60,000 bases of DNA from Mesostigma viride (Eukaryota > Streptophyta > Mesostigmatophyceae > Mesostigmatales > Mesostigmataceae). Below the pieces are notes generated by a model. It searched no databases. It worked only from the letters and a program-made list of their open reading frames with translations, and was not told the origin of the DNA. Both the position numbers and the translations under genes were made by a program. Below, piece by piece: positions 23,211 through 33,223 of the stretch. The stretch spans positions 1,126,234-1,186,233 of the forward strand of contig RPFO01000310.1 of NCBI GenBank assembly GCA_009746045.1. The letters run 5' to 3'. The stretch's first letter is position 1. Each line of letters opens with the position of its first letter.

Positions 23211-23900
23211 CATCGAAGCAGCCTAGCCCTCAGCGGTACCTGATCCCGTCGCTGGCTCACCAAGGCATGCTGCAATACGTTTGGAACCCATCGAAGCAGC
23301 CTGGCCCTCAGCGGTACCTGATCCCGTCGCTGGCTCACCAAGGCATGCTGCAATACGTTTGGAACCCATCGAAGCAGCCTGGCCCTCAGCGGTACCTGAT
23401 CCCGTCGCTGGCTCACCAAGGCATGCTGCAATACGTTTGGAACCCATCGAAGCAGCCTAGCCCTCAGCGGTGCCTCATCCCGTCGCTGGCTCACCAAGGC
23501 ATGCTGCAATACGTTTGGAACCCATCGAAGCAGCCTAGCCCTCAGCGGTACCTGATCCCGTCGCTGGCTAACCAAGGCATGCTGCAATACGTTTGGAACC
23601 CATCGAAGCAGCCTAGCCCTCAGCGGTGCCTCATCCCGTCGCTGGCTCACCAAGGCATGCTGCAATACGTTTGGAACCCATCGAAGCAGCCTGGCCCTCA
23701 GCGGTACCTGATTCCGTCGCTGGCTAACCAAGGCATGCTGCAATACGTTTAAAACCCATCGAAGCAGCCTAGCCCTCAGCGGTACCTGATCCCGTCGCTG
23801 GCTAACCAAGGCATGCTGCAATAAGTTTGGAACCCATCGAAGCAGCCTGGCCCTCAGCGGTACCTGATCCCGTCGCTGGCTAACAAAGGCATGCTGCAAA
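23211..23900 (+). repeat. 78-bp minisatellite, ~9 copies
   Basis: Units start 78 bp apart (23222, 23300, 23378 and so on) and contain 'cctcagcggtacctgat' and 'caaggcatgctgcaatac'. Because 78 is a multiple of three and the unit lacks stops in several frames, long ORFs appear on both strands (26-residue repeats). They are treated as by-products. Gene 3's copy has about 10 units. Confidence 0.9.
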
Positions 23901-26094
23901 AGTTTTGGAAGCCGCGCCCTGCCTGGAATGGGGAGGTGTCAAGGAGGAAGGGAGGGGGGAAGAAAGAGAGCGCAATGCGAGGCTGGTTAATCGACGTGTC
24001 ATAATGCCGGTGTAATGCCCAGCATCGCAATATCATCTCTCCTGCATGGCCAGGCAGAGTTCTTTCACGCCTGTCCTCAGACTAACACGACGGGAGAACA
24101 GGGTGCTGAGGTTGCTCGGATCAGCATAGCCAAAACCGAAACAAGCGCACTTTTTCGGAATGGCCTACCAGTCTACCGCACCTTGAAAGATCGGCGCCCC
24201 ATGTCAGTTTACCAACCTGCAATGGCATCATCCGGAGCGTTGTCTTAAATTTTCCATGCAAAGCTGCGGACAGGACAGCATTCATGCAGGTGCCATCCGG
24301 ATAGCATGCAACCTTGCCGGGATGATAAACCTCCAATAACGACGAGACCGTGTCCTGCCATGACAGTATTGCCTCACAGAATTCCACAGAAAAAAAACAA
24401 ACATATCGCCAACACCAACGCGCAGCTCAGAATTTGAAATGGGCTTTCCGTGACGCACAACGATTGTAATGCCGCGGCAAACTGGGCAAACCGCAAAACC
24501 CAGGTTGAGTTGTGTGCTCTGGCGGCGATCTCGATCGAGGACAGGACCCGTGATGACTGGAAATACGTCGCTCATTAGGCGAGCAGCGAACAGCGAAGAG
24601 CAACGTACGTTTTTACTGGCAAGAGTAGCCCACCCATTCCCGCCCGCAAAGCATGTGGATTGATTCATGGATTGATTCATGGATTATTGCTTTTCGTCGG
24701 CTGGCTTCAAGCAAACACTGCAGTACCAAACTATTTCACTGCAATATGCGACTTGCGGGACCATCGCGCCGGCCGGTACGGTGGGGCAGGTCCTCTACGC
24801 TTCCATAGCAACCTCTTTTGCATCGAGAGGCTTTTTTAATAACCGCCAGTGTACATAGTGTTACCGGCAAGGCGGCAACCTTAGCCTGCCATTTCTTCCC
24901 TGTCGGGTTGTGTATCTGTGGTGCACGGATGCATCCAGTGCACATTCGACGTGCATGCCACATGGCATCGGGAGCGAAAACTTCAGATTTTGCGCATGTC
25001 ACGTGCCTCGGTGCCACGCGCCACACGGTCCAGGCGCTGCCAGCGCATCGCCACCGAGGTACGTGCAACTTTATCCGGAGACAGGCAGAATTATACGCGC
25101 GCTAAGCTTACGGTCAGAAGTCAGGGGCTGCGGACCGTAATCTAAAGCAAATTCGATGGCGCTGGGGACGCCAAGGAAACGGAAAGACTAATGTTCTTTG
25201 CGAGTGAAATATACATCGTTTCCCCCGTCCCTTTCTCGGACTTCTTTTTGTCTACAAATTAGTAGGACGCTCGAAGCACGGGGACCAGCCTGAAAGTCAC
25301 AGTGAAATACGTCGACCCAAATTAAATTCGGCTGGAAGCCGACAGGTGATTTGGCTCGCCGCACCGTGTCGAGCCCATAGATTATTTACATTCTGGCGAC
25401 CTCCCATTTATGGTCTATTTCCGTTGTCAACTCACACGCAGGGCTCCGACAAGGGCCGGGGGACAACGCACGATAATGGTCGATTGGTGATGTGGATGCT
25501 TAGTGCTAGCCAGACCGTTCCCTGCCCTCTAAACACAAGATGAAACAGCTGTGAATAGGTAAAGGGGCTGCAAAGTTTTGCAATGCCATGCCTCGCAACG
25601 GTGAATAGCGGGGCGCGAGTAAGGCGGAACGATAAGGCTACCAAGCCTAGCTAGAACTCCTGGACTGCCGTCTGCTTGCCACCGCGTTCTCGTCTCTGAA
25701 TAATGGTAAGAGACGGAGATATTGGCTGGTGCGTGCGTAACCCCCCGCACCCCCCCTGTACCTTGCAAGTCTGGCCTGCTGTACTGGAAAATGCTTACCC
25801 CTGTCGGTAGCGCATGCAAGCAAGCTGCATGGGGTGCCTTGAGTTACTACTTGTTTTCTCAACTGACTCAAACTCCCATTCCGGTCATTCCTCCCTGACT
25901 ATCTTTTCTTCTTGGTTGTATTTACTATCAAATATACGAAATCACTATTTTAATCTTTTTGGACATTGAGAGGCACACCTCGGTTGTTGCGAGGTGGTAT
26001 TCCTAAATTTGGCATATCTCAGGGATGGCTTTGGGCCAATGCTGGGAGCTAGATGTCTCAGGGGTGCAAGCTGAGGGCAAGCATGCATCAGTGA
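23901..26094 (+). other. Intergenic block, part 2
   Basis: About 2.2 kb, AT-richer, matching 42571-44600 with many substitutions and indels. The matched open frames are not conserved, so no gene is called. The first exon and promoter of gene 3 may lie here, but nothing decisive was seen. Confidence 0.45.
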
Positions 26095-27045
26095 ATGTGG
26101 TGCGCGTGTGTCTCATCGCTTGCTTGGCCAGCATGCCTGGTTCCTGTGGATGCTGAGGGCAAGCATGGACCAGCGCATGGGGTGCACGTGTGTCTCATCG
26201 CTTGCTTGGCCAGCATGCCTGGTTCCTGTGGATGCTGAGGGCAAGCATGGACCAGCGTATGTGGTGCACGTGTGTCTCATCGCTTGCTTGGCCAGCATGC
26301 CTGGTTCCTGTGGATGCTGAGGGCAAGCATGGACCAGCGCATGGGGTGCGCGTGTGTCTCATCGCTTGCTTGGCCAGCATGCCTGGTTCCTGTGGATGCT
26401 GAGGGCAAGCATGGACCAGCGAATGGGGTGCGTGTGTGTCTCATCGCTTGCTTGGCCAGCATGCCTGGTTCCTGTGGATGCTGAGGGCAAGCATGGACCA
26501 GCGCATGGGGTGCACATGTGTCTCATCGCTTGCTTGGCCAGCATGCCTGGTTCCTGTGGATGCTGAGGGCAAGCATGGATCAGCGCATGGGGTGCGTGTG
26601 TGTCTCATCGCTTGCTTGGCCAGCATGCCTGGTTCCTGTGGATGCTGAGGGCAAGCATGGACCAGCGCATGGGGTGCACGTGTGTCTCATCGCTTGCTTG
26701 GCCAGCATGCCTGGTTCCTGTGGATGCTGAGGGCAAGCATGGACCAGCGTATGTGGTGCACGTGTGTCTCATCGCTTGCTTGGCCAGCATGCCTGGTTCC
26801 TGTGGATGCTGAGGGCAAGCATGGACCAGCGCATGGGGTGCGCGTGTGTCTCATCGCTTGCTTGGCCAGCATGCCTGGTTCCTGTGGATGCTGAGGGCAA
26901 GCATGGACCAGCGAATGGGGTGCGTGTGTGTCTCATCGCTTGCTTGGCCAGCATGCCTGGTTCCTGTGGATGCTGAGGGCAAGCATGGACCAGCGCATGT
27001 GGTGCACGTGTGTCTCATCGCTTGCTTGACCAGATAGCCTGGTTC
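26095..27045 (+). repeat. 82-bp minisatellite, ~12 copies, with a 492-bp higher-order period
   Basis: Units repeat every 82 bp (26108, 26190, 26272 and so on). Variant bases near the 'gaccagcg' word show that units 2-5 recur as units 8-11, a six-unit (492-bp) higher-order repeat. The unit shares 'ggttcctgtggatgctga' with the introns just before ANK exons, and the last unit runs into the first ANK intron of gene 3. The array probably grew from that intron. Confidence 0.85.
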
Positions 27046-27127
27046 CTGTGGATGCTGACATACGTGCAAGCATGCTTTGGGCTGTGTGATTGGAACATGT
27101 TGGTATTCCTGTCACTGCTGCGTTCAG

Positions 27128-27223
27128 GCCGACACCCCACTGCACAAGGCATCAGTGGAGGGCCGTTTGGATGTCGTCCGGCAACTCCTCGCGAGTGGTG
27201 CAGACATAGAGGCCAAGGATAAG
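27128..27223 (+). CDS. Gene 3 ANK exon E (first repeat)
   Basis: The exon is 96 nt, 32 codons, phase 0/0, acceptor 'ctgcgttcag' and donor GTCAGT at 27224. It starts A-D-TPLHKAS, one residue shorter than the others, then VEGR and LDVVRQLLASGADIEAK. Exon K of gene 4 has the same shortened start (A-D-N-PLHKA). The two are therefore positional equivalents, and each lies just after the 82-bp array. The true N-terminal exon of the gene was not identified. Confidence 0.75.
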
Positions 27224-28349
27224 GTCAGTCTAGGTTTTAGTGGTCTACTGGCTGTGGTTTCCCCCAATTGTTACGCAAATTTGAAGCATTGCAATGCGCA
27301 TAATCGTTGAGCAGAAACTAGAGAGCAGGCCTGCCCACGCTTTCCCCCCACTTGCATGCCCCTGTAATCGAGGTTTGCTTGCAAACAATATTGAAGGCTG
27401 CTGGCCAGATGAATGCTATGGACCCAGACGCTAAATAGGGTTTTTAAACGAATTACTATTGCAAGAGTTTATGTAGCTGTTTGTCTGTGTCGTCTGACAG
27501 CGCCCAATCATCCACAGATGGCTCCCCACCCTTGAATTGTCCTCTTTCCAATTACAGCTACCTGGGAAGTATGAGCAGCTCCTTGTGAGCAGCTCAGATG
27601 TCTGCTCATTTTGAAAAGCTTGCGATCTATGTCACCTGCCCAGTGGACTCTTGTTTGTTTGGTGCATCGTCGCATTACCAAGGTTTGACCTTGGCTGTCA
27701 TTGAGCCATGCTGTTGAGGTCATGCCATGCAGGACAGCACCACGCACCGTGTCTGCCAGTACAAACTCATTTTTTGCCGGCCTTGTATTCCTGTTTGCAT
27801 TACATCCCACTAATCCCAGTAACGCTTCGATTAGACTTCTGCCCAGAACAGCAGCTTGCTTGAGCCCATGTGCAGGGAAGACACCTGTCGGTATTCTAGT
27901 GCAAACATAAACGGGTCTTTACCAATCCTTTTTGTTGGCGGCACTCCCATCACGTATTCCAAGCGCATCCCATCCCCTTCGATCACTGCGCACAATTTTA
28001 CTTGCCCTTTGCTCGTCTGCTCTGTTATCTGAGTCAAGTTTTGCTGCGTTCATGTGCTGTGCGTTCCAGCATCGACGTCGGTGGTAATCCTGAGTACGAG
28101 GGGAAGCTAGGCAGTTATCATTAAGCTAGTAGTGTGCTACAGCTACTTAGGTTAAGGAGGTCATTATCTCAAGAGTGTATTGAGTAGCCCGGCAGCTACC
28201 AGGAATCATGCTTTCCACGTGGGTAAGGGCTCATCCATGGTTAAGCAAGTTTCCTTGGCTATTGCGGACGGCGACATGACAGTGTGCTCTGTCTGGGTTG
28301 TGTGCACGGTTGCAATGTCACGACCGCTATCTATGGCTGCTGCCCACAG
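27224..28349 (+). other. Intron E-F (gene 3)
   Basis: 1,126 bp, ends 'tgcccacag'. It is mostly unique sequence with little similarity to other ANK introns. No further exon recognised. Confidence 0.5.
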
Positions 28350-28448
28350 GATGGGTACACCCCGCTGCATCGTGCATCAAGGAAAGGTCATCTGGAGGTT
28401 GTCCGGCATCTCATCGCAAGCGGCGCGGATGTGGACGCTAAGAACGTT
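28350..28448 (+). CDS. Gene 3 ANK exon F (one ankyrin repeat)
   Basis: The exon is 99 nt, phase 0/0. It reads D-G-Y-TPLH, R at position 8, RKGH, then LEVVRHLIASGADVDAK. The donor is GTCAAC, not the family's GTCAGT, so splicing may be weaker here. Confidence 0.75.
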
Positions 28449-29403
28449 GTCAACAAAAGAAGGTCCATTTTCATGATTGTGAGCAAAGCAGTTGTGCTGT
28501 TTCTTAATCGTTGTGTAGCAACTAAGCCACATGATGCCGATACTGTATGTGGGGAAGGAAGATGGGGTGACGGACTTTACCACGCTGTCTATCTTTTATC
28601 CCCAGCATTGAACACAGCCGGCGTTGAGATAGCTGCCCGCATGAGCCAACGCTTATGGCCAACGCTTGTGGCTAGAGGAACACGATGGGGCCAATAAGAT
28701 GACAGGATCAGAAGACTGTGCGGTGATGATCGCGGCAACAGCGAGAAAGGTTTCTTAGCTTGACAGTGATCCAGGAGAAGAAGCTGTATCGCGCTTGTGC
28801 ATATCCTTTGGCCTGCTATCTCTGACATCCCCGACTCCTTACTTCCCTTAAACATGAGGAAAAACATGATGTTTCTGTGTATTTGGACACACATTTGTAT
28901 CCCTCTTCTTGTCATGCCGTGGGATATTTCCTCCCAGCCATGGTCATGCGCAGTTCCCGAACGTCTGCGAAGCTTTTGTCCCCGAGTGCGAAAGACATGC
29001 GGCTCAGTGGGCCATTGTCCTGTGGTCCATTTCTGCATTTGGGACCTTCCCTATGGCTTGGCACTGCAGGTAGTGATAGTTGGGAGGGATCCATCCAGGT
29101 CTCCACTGTCCCGGGTCCCGCTGTCACAGCCAGATCTCGGCAGGCTGTGGGTGGTAGCCGTGAACACGGTATGGCATGGGATGGCAGGTATGGCTTGGCT
29201 TGGCTTCTTGCACCGGCCAGGAGGTCGGCTTGTCAAGACAGTGGCAGCGGCAGTGTTCAGGTGCAATGGCGGTGTTGATTGGTGCGGGATCCTTTTTGCT
29301 GCAGGACACTGCGGGTTCCTGTGGATGCTGACATGTCCATGTGTTGCGTGGCTGTTGTCATGCAACTGGGTTGTCACTGGACTTGTGTGGCTGCTGGATC
29401 CAG
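28449..29403 (+). other. Intron F-G (gene 3)
   Basis: 955 bp. From about 28760 it is highly similar to the gene 1 introns (2978 and 3919 onward), so the repeated intron type is shared between genes. It ends in 'ctggatccag'. Confidence 0.55.
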
Positions 29404-29502
29404 CTTGGGAGAACCCCGCTGCTTGAGGCGTCAAGGGGTGGCCATCTGGATGTCGTCCAGCATCTCATCCTAAGCGGCGCAGACGTGAACGCCAAGAGTG
29501 AT
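29404..29502 (+). CDS. Gene 3 ANK exon G (one ankyrin repeat)
   Basis: The exon is 99 nt, phase 0/0, donor GTCAGT at 29503. It reads L-G-R-TPLL, with the usual H of TPLH replaced by L. E is at position 8, then RGGH and LDVVQHLILSGADVNAK. Confidence 0.75.
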
Positions 29503-29985
29503 GTCAGTTTCTGCGTTCATGCCAGTGGGCAAGGGGGATGTGCTGTTTCATAATGGTCGCATAGCCCTTGAGCAATGCAATGACTGTGTTTGTAAAGGAG
29601 ATTGGGAGGTGGCCAGGATGTCTGGTTTGTTTCCAGCATGTATGGTTTCGCAATCGAGGCTTTAAATAACTATGTCAAGGTTACCATGTGTCGTGCCTCC
29701 ACCCATGTCTCCACTGTCCCAGCGCAGGATATAACAGCCAGATCTTGGAGGTTTTCAGGTGATGGTTGTGAACAAAAGCCGGGAAGGTAGGCATGCCTTT
29801 ACCACCAGCTCGGAGGCAACAATGTGGCAGTGCCAGTGATCAGGTACAAGGGCGGTGTTGATTGGTGCGGGATCCTTTTTGCTGCACCGCACGGCGGATT
29901 CCTTTGGATGCTGACATGTCCATGTGTTGTGTGGCTGTTGTCATGCGCCTGGGTTGTCACGGGACTTGTGTGGCTGCTACCTCAG
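29503..29985 (+). other. Intron G-H (gene 3)
   Basis: 483 bp of family intron sequence ending 'gctacctcag'. No other feature is seen. Confidence 0.5.
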
Positions 29986-30084
29986 TTTGAGAGTACCCCG
30001 CTGCATGAGGCATCCTCAGGTGGCCATCTGGATGTCGTCCAGCATCTCATCGCCAGCGGCGCGGATGTGCACGCCGAGGACCAG
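29986..30084 (+). CDS. Gene 3 ANK exon H (one ankyrin repeat)
   Basis: The exon is 99 nt, phase 0/0, donor GTCAGT at 30085. It reads F-E-S-TPLH, E at position 8, SGGH, then LDVVQHLIASGADVHAE. The repeat's usual glycine 2 is glutamate. Confidence 0.75.
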
Positions 30085-30544
30085 GTCAGTTTTTGGCTGC
30101 ATGCCAGTGGGCAAGGGGGATGTGCTGTTTCTTAATGGTTACATAGCCTTCATGTGGTGAAGAAGATCGGGGAGTGGCCTGGATGTCTGGTTTGTTTCCA
30201 ACATGTATGCCCTCTTAATCGCAGTTTTTCATCATTTTGTTGAGGTTATTTGTGTCGAGCTTCCACCCGTGTCTCCACTGTCACAGCCAGATCTTGGAGG
30301 GTTTCAGGTGGTGGTTGTGAACATGCGGTGATCGGCAGACATGGCTCTGCCACCAACTCGGAGGCAAGAATGTGGCAATGGCAGAGGCAGTGATCAGGTA
30401 CAGTTGTGGTGTTGATTGGCGTGGGATCCTTTTAGCTGCAGAGCATGGCGGAGTCCTGTGGATGCTGACATGTCCATGCGTTGCGTCGCTTTTGTCATGC
30501 GACTGGGTTGGACATCACGGGGCTGGTGTGGCTGCTGCCTCCAG
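30085..30544 (+). other. Intron H-I (gene 3)
   Basis: 460 bp of family intron sequence ending 'ctgcctccag'. No other feature is seen. Confidence 0.5.
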
Positions 30545-30643
30545 TTTGGGTGTACCCCACTGCATGTTGCATCAGAAGAAGGGCGCCTGGATGTCGTCCA
30601 GCATCTCATCGCAAGTGGCGCGGATGTGAACGGTGCGGACAAG
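30545..30643 (+). CDS. Gene 3 ANK exon I (one ankyrin repeat)
   Basis: The exon is 99 nt, phase 0/0, donor GTCAGT at 30644. It reads F-G-C-TPLH, V at position 8, EEGR, then LDVVQHLIASGADVNGA. The end of the repeat (NGADK) departs from the usual NAKxx. Confidence 0.75.
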
Positions 30644-31789
30644 GTCAGTTTTGTCTTTAAGTCAGTGGGTAACGCCAGAGCATTTTCTTGACCAACAGCA
30701 ATAGTTACTGCGCTGAGCTATGGCTTTGCAAGGCAACCATTCTTTAGGCCGTTGGTCCCAATTTAATAGCAGTTTCGGTGTAGAGACTGTGCATGCGCTC
30801 AGTGCCGGGCTACTATCTGCTGCGGCACTTCTCTGCAATACGCAGTAGCACACACATTGATCATAGTGTGGCTGGCAGCGGCTGGCAGCGGCTGGCAGCG
30901 ACTGGCAGCGGCCGGCAGCGGCTGGCAGCCCACGCCAAATTTGGGCTGCCTGTATCCACGTATGTGCAGTCGCACCCTGGGTTCAGGGTTTCCATTGATC
31001 TACGAAGATATCTGGCCACTTTAAGATGGTCTTTCCCATGCAACATAAGACCCTGGTCGATCGTCATGCCCTGTAGGTTTGTTTGTCCAGGCAGGATCGC
31101 CATGGCCTGCTACTATACACTGGGGAACGAGAGTTGGCAGGCGTGGCTTTTGCAACAGCCAGGATGTCAGCAAAGAATTCCATGCCCCTGCCAGCAGCCA
31201 GGGACCATGACATCCATGGGTGCGGGCTCATCTCCAGCCGCCTTCTCAAGGATGCTTGGTTCTCGCTAATGCACTGACATGTCAGTTAAGGTGAAGGTCC
31301 CGGCGCAAAATTTTTGGGCGCCGAAAAATGTGTTGGATTATCAGAGAGTAGTGACTCAGTGTGAGACAATGTTTGCAATGACACCAGTGCCTGGTGGTCC
31401 TTCCATCATCTTAGTGTACCCATGTGTCCATCGTCTCACAGTCCCAAGCCCAACACGCCGTCTGTCACAACGAATGTCACGATGCCATGCGTGCTTATCT
31501 ACCACTGGTCCCGCCAATATTGCACTACTGTTTCGTTACAACTGTGCTGTCCCTCTGACCTTAGCCAAAAAGTATATTGCCAGTCCACATCGCCGCTCTG
31601 TACCAAACTGGTACGCACGAATTATGTTTCCGACTGCCGTCACCACAATTCAGATTTCAGCCCATGTTACGTGTGTGTCTTGGCAACAAGTCAGCCTTGA
31701 CCTAGCACAGCTAACTATTTCTTTGCACGCGCATGCTGGTTCGTGTGTGGTGGGATGGCATGGGAGTTGCGTGGATGCTGCACTCTCAG
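30644..31789 (+). other. Intron I-J (gene 3)
   Basis: 1,146 bp, mostly unique to this place. It includes a 10-bp tandem repeat (30871-30930) and a short inverted-repeat-like patch near 31300-31325 ('ccggcgc...gcgccg'). No transposase or gene seen; the extra length could come from an old insertion. Confidence 0.45.
30871..30930 (+). repeat. 10-bp tandem repeat, six copies
   Basis: Six consecutive decamers of the form GCTGGCAGCG, two of them with one change. G-rich; no role inferred. Confidence 0.85.
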
Positions 31790-31888
31790 GATGGGGATAC
31801 CCCGCTGCATGAGGCGTCATGGACCGGCTCTCTGGATGTCGTCCGGCATCTCATCGCCAGCGGCGCAGATGCGAACGCCAAGAACCAT
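31790..31888 (+). CDS. Gene 3 ANK exon J (one ankyrin repeat)
   Basis: The exon is 99 nt, phase 0/0, acceptor 'cactctcag' and donor GTCAGT at 31889. It reads D-G-D-TPLH, E at position 8, WTGS, then LDVVRHLIASGADANAK. Confidence 0.75.
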
Positions 31889-32410
31889 GTCAGTTTCTGG
31901 GTTGTGTCAGTGGGAGGGCAGATATGTTTTATGTTTTGTTTTGGCAGAGTGCATGGCCGAGCGCAGTACCTGCGTGTGACGCACGCAAAAAACGAGCCAA
32001 GTTGCGGAGAAAGGCTTAGCATGTCTGCTACAATGTGAATGAGGAGAATCTGTAGTCGCCAGCATGTTTTTGCTTCAATGTCAGATTCAGCCAGCGTCTG
32101 GGCCAAACTCACCAAGGTACATGCTATGAAGTACACTTATTTTAAAGCTGCAATTAATATTCTTTTTTGGAGGTTGAGGTGCGTTCATCAAGGGTGCTTG
32201 GCCCAGCAAGCAGGTTTTGGAAAACAAGCATATTTGTTATGTGTATTTGTGCTATGTACTTGCTATCAAATTTGAAGAAAGTGGGATGTGTCGCGACAGG
32301 CTTTCATCTCTTTACCTGCCAAAAGGTAGGTCTTATATATTTCACAAGCCAAGGTCAGGTTTTGCTGCTGAACCTATTGCTCTGATATGGCGTATGTTAA
32401 CCAACTACAG
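31889..32410 (+). other. Intron before the terminal ANK exon, gene 3
   Basis: 522 bp ending 'accaactacag'. It lacks the C-tract and (GGCT)n arrays present at this place in genes 1 and 2. Confidence 0.55.
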
Positions 32411-32479
32411 GCGGGCAAGACACCCCTTGCCCTTGCTGAGGAAGTAAAGGAAGCGGACGCGGCGCAGTTGTTGCGAGAG
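32411..32479 (+). CDS. Gene 3 terminal half-ANK exon
   Basis: The exon is 69 nt, 23 codons, phase 0/0, donor GTGAGC at 32480. It reads A-G-K-TPLALAEEVKEADAAQLL-RE, the counterpart of the first 23 codons of the gene 1 and 2 exon. Here the proline-rich linker of those genes has been left out by using an earlier donor. Confidence 0.65.
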
Positions 32480-33223
32480 GTGAGCCCCAGGCGCAGCAGT
32501 CACCTGCCGCATTAACTGTGGAGAGCGTGGTGAGAGCGGCACAAGGGTTAGTCCTGCGCCCTGTGGCCACCTGCTGCCAACAACCCAGAAAGCATGCTAG
32601 TGCTCTTTCATGATGTGTGAGACCGCCTTCAACGCACTTGGGCAGGCACGATTGCTCCTTGGACTGATGGCAAGCACATCGCACTCTACGATGCAGTAGA
32701 AGGCCATGGTAAACAGGCATCCTTTCAAAGCCAGGAAATCACTCTGGCTGGGCTACATAATGCATTCTTGGAACGCCCCACCCTTCCTTGACTGTGATTA
32801 GAAGTGGCATCTCAATTAATAGACCCATACGCTGTGCCTGCATAAGCCAAACTACTTGCTTACTCGTTCAACATCTGAGAAGTGCATACTGCTCGCAATC
32901 CTCATTTTCTTCTTTCCCTCCAATTTGCTCCCCATCCTCGGCTTTTGTACAGTGACCTTATGTCCTCACCTATCTCTCATGATCTTCTATACCCGCTGGT
33001 ATTGCATGCTGACCAGCCAGAGCCCTTGTGGGATCCAGCTTTAATAGAGCATGGCAGACTCAGGGTGCGCACTGGTATGCTGCCCCGGGCGACCACCACC
33101 CACATTTGCTATCCGCGATTGTATACTTCTTTTCATCCTGAGCTTGGTAGGATAAATCTGACCTGTTGGCCTTGCGTGTGGTTGGCTAATCCTGTCGCAT
33201 TGCACGTGCCTGATGGGGACCAG
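32480..33223 (+). other. Intron before the kinase exon, gene 3
   Basis: 744 bp, ends 'gatggggaccag'. The kinase frame stays open upstream as far as 32882, but that part has no counterpart in genes 1 and 2 and is treated as intron. Confidence 0.55.

Noticed and set aside
23223-23899. Long ORFs with 26-residue repeats on both strands of the 78-bp array (also 41796-42566)
   Set aside because: The unit is a multiple of three without stops in several frames, so open frames follow automatically; no start context, splice sites or domain support coding.
26108-27037. Many 60-70 residue ORFs in the 82-bp array
   Set aside because: Each is one minisatellite unit read until a stop; no protein family.
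26095-27045. CRISPR-like regular repeats
   Set aside because: Units are contiguous with no unique spacers and the DNA is eukaryotic.
32882-33223. N-terminal extension of the gene 3 kinase ORF from 32882
   Set aside because: No counterpart in genes 1 and 2, and a matching acceptor (cag, phase 0) at 33223 starts the shared sequence; treated as intron.
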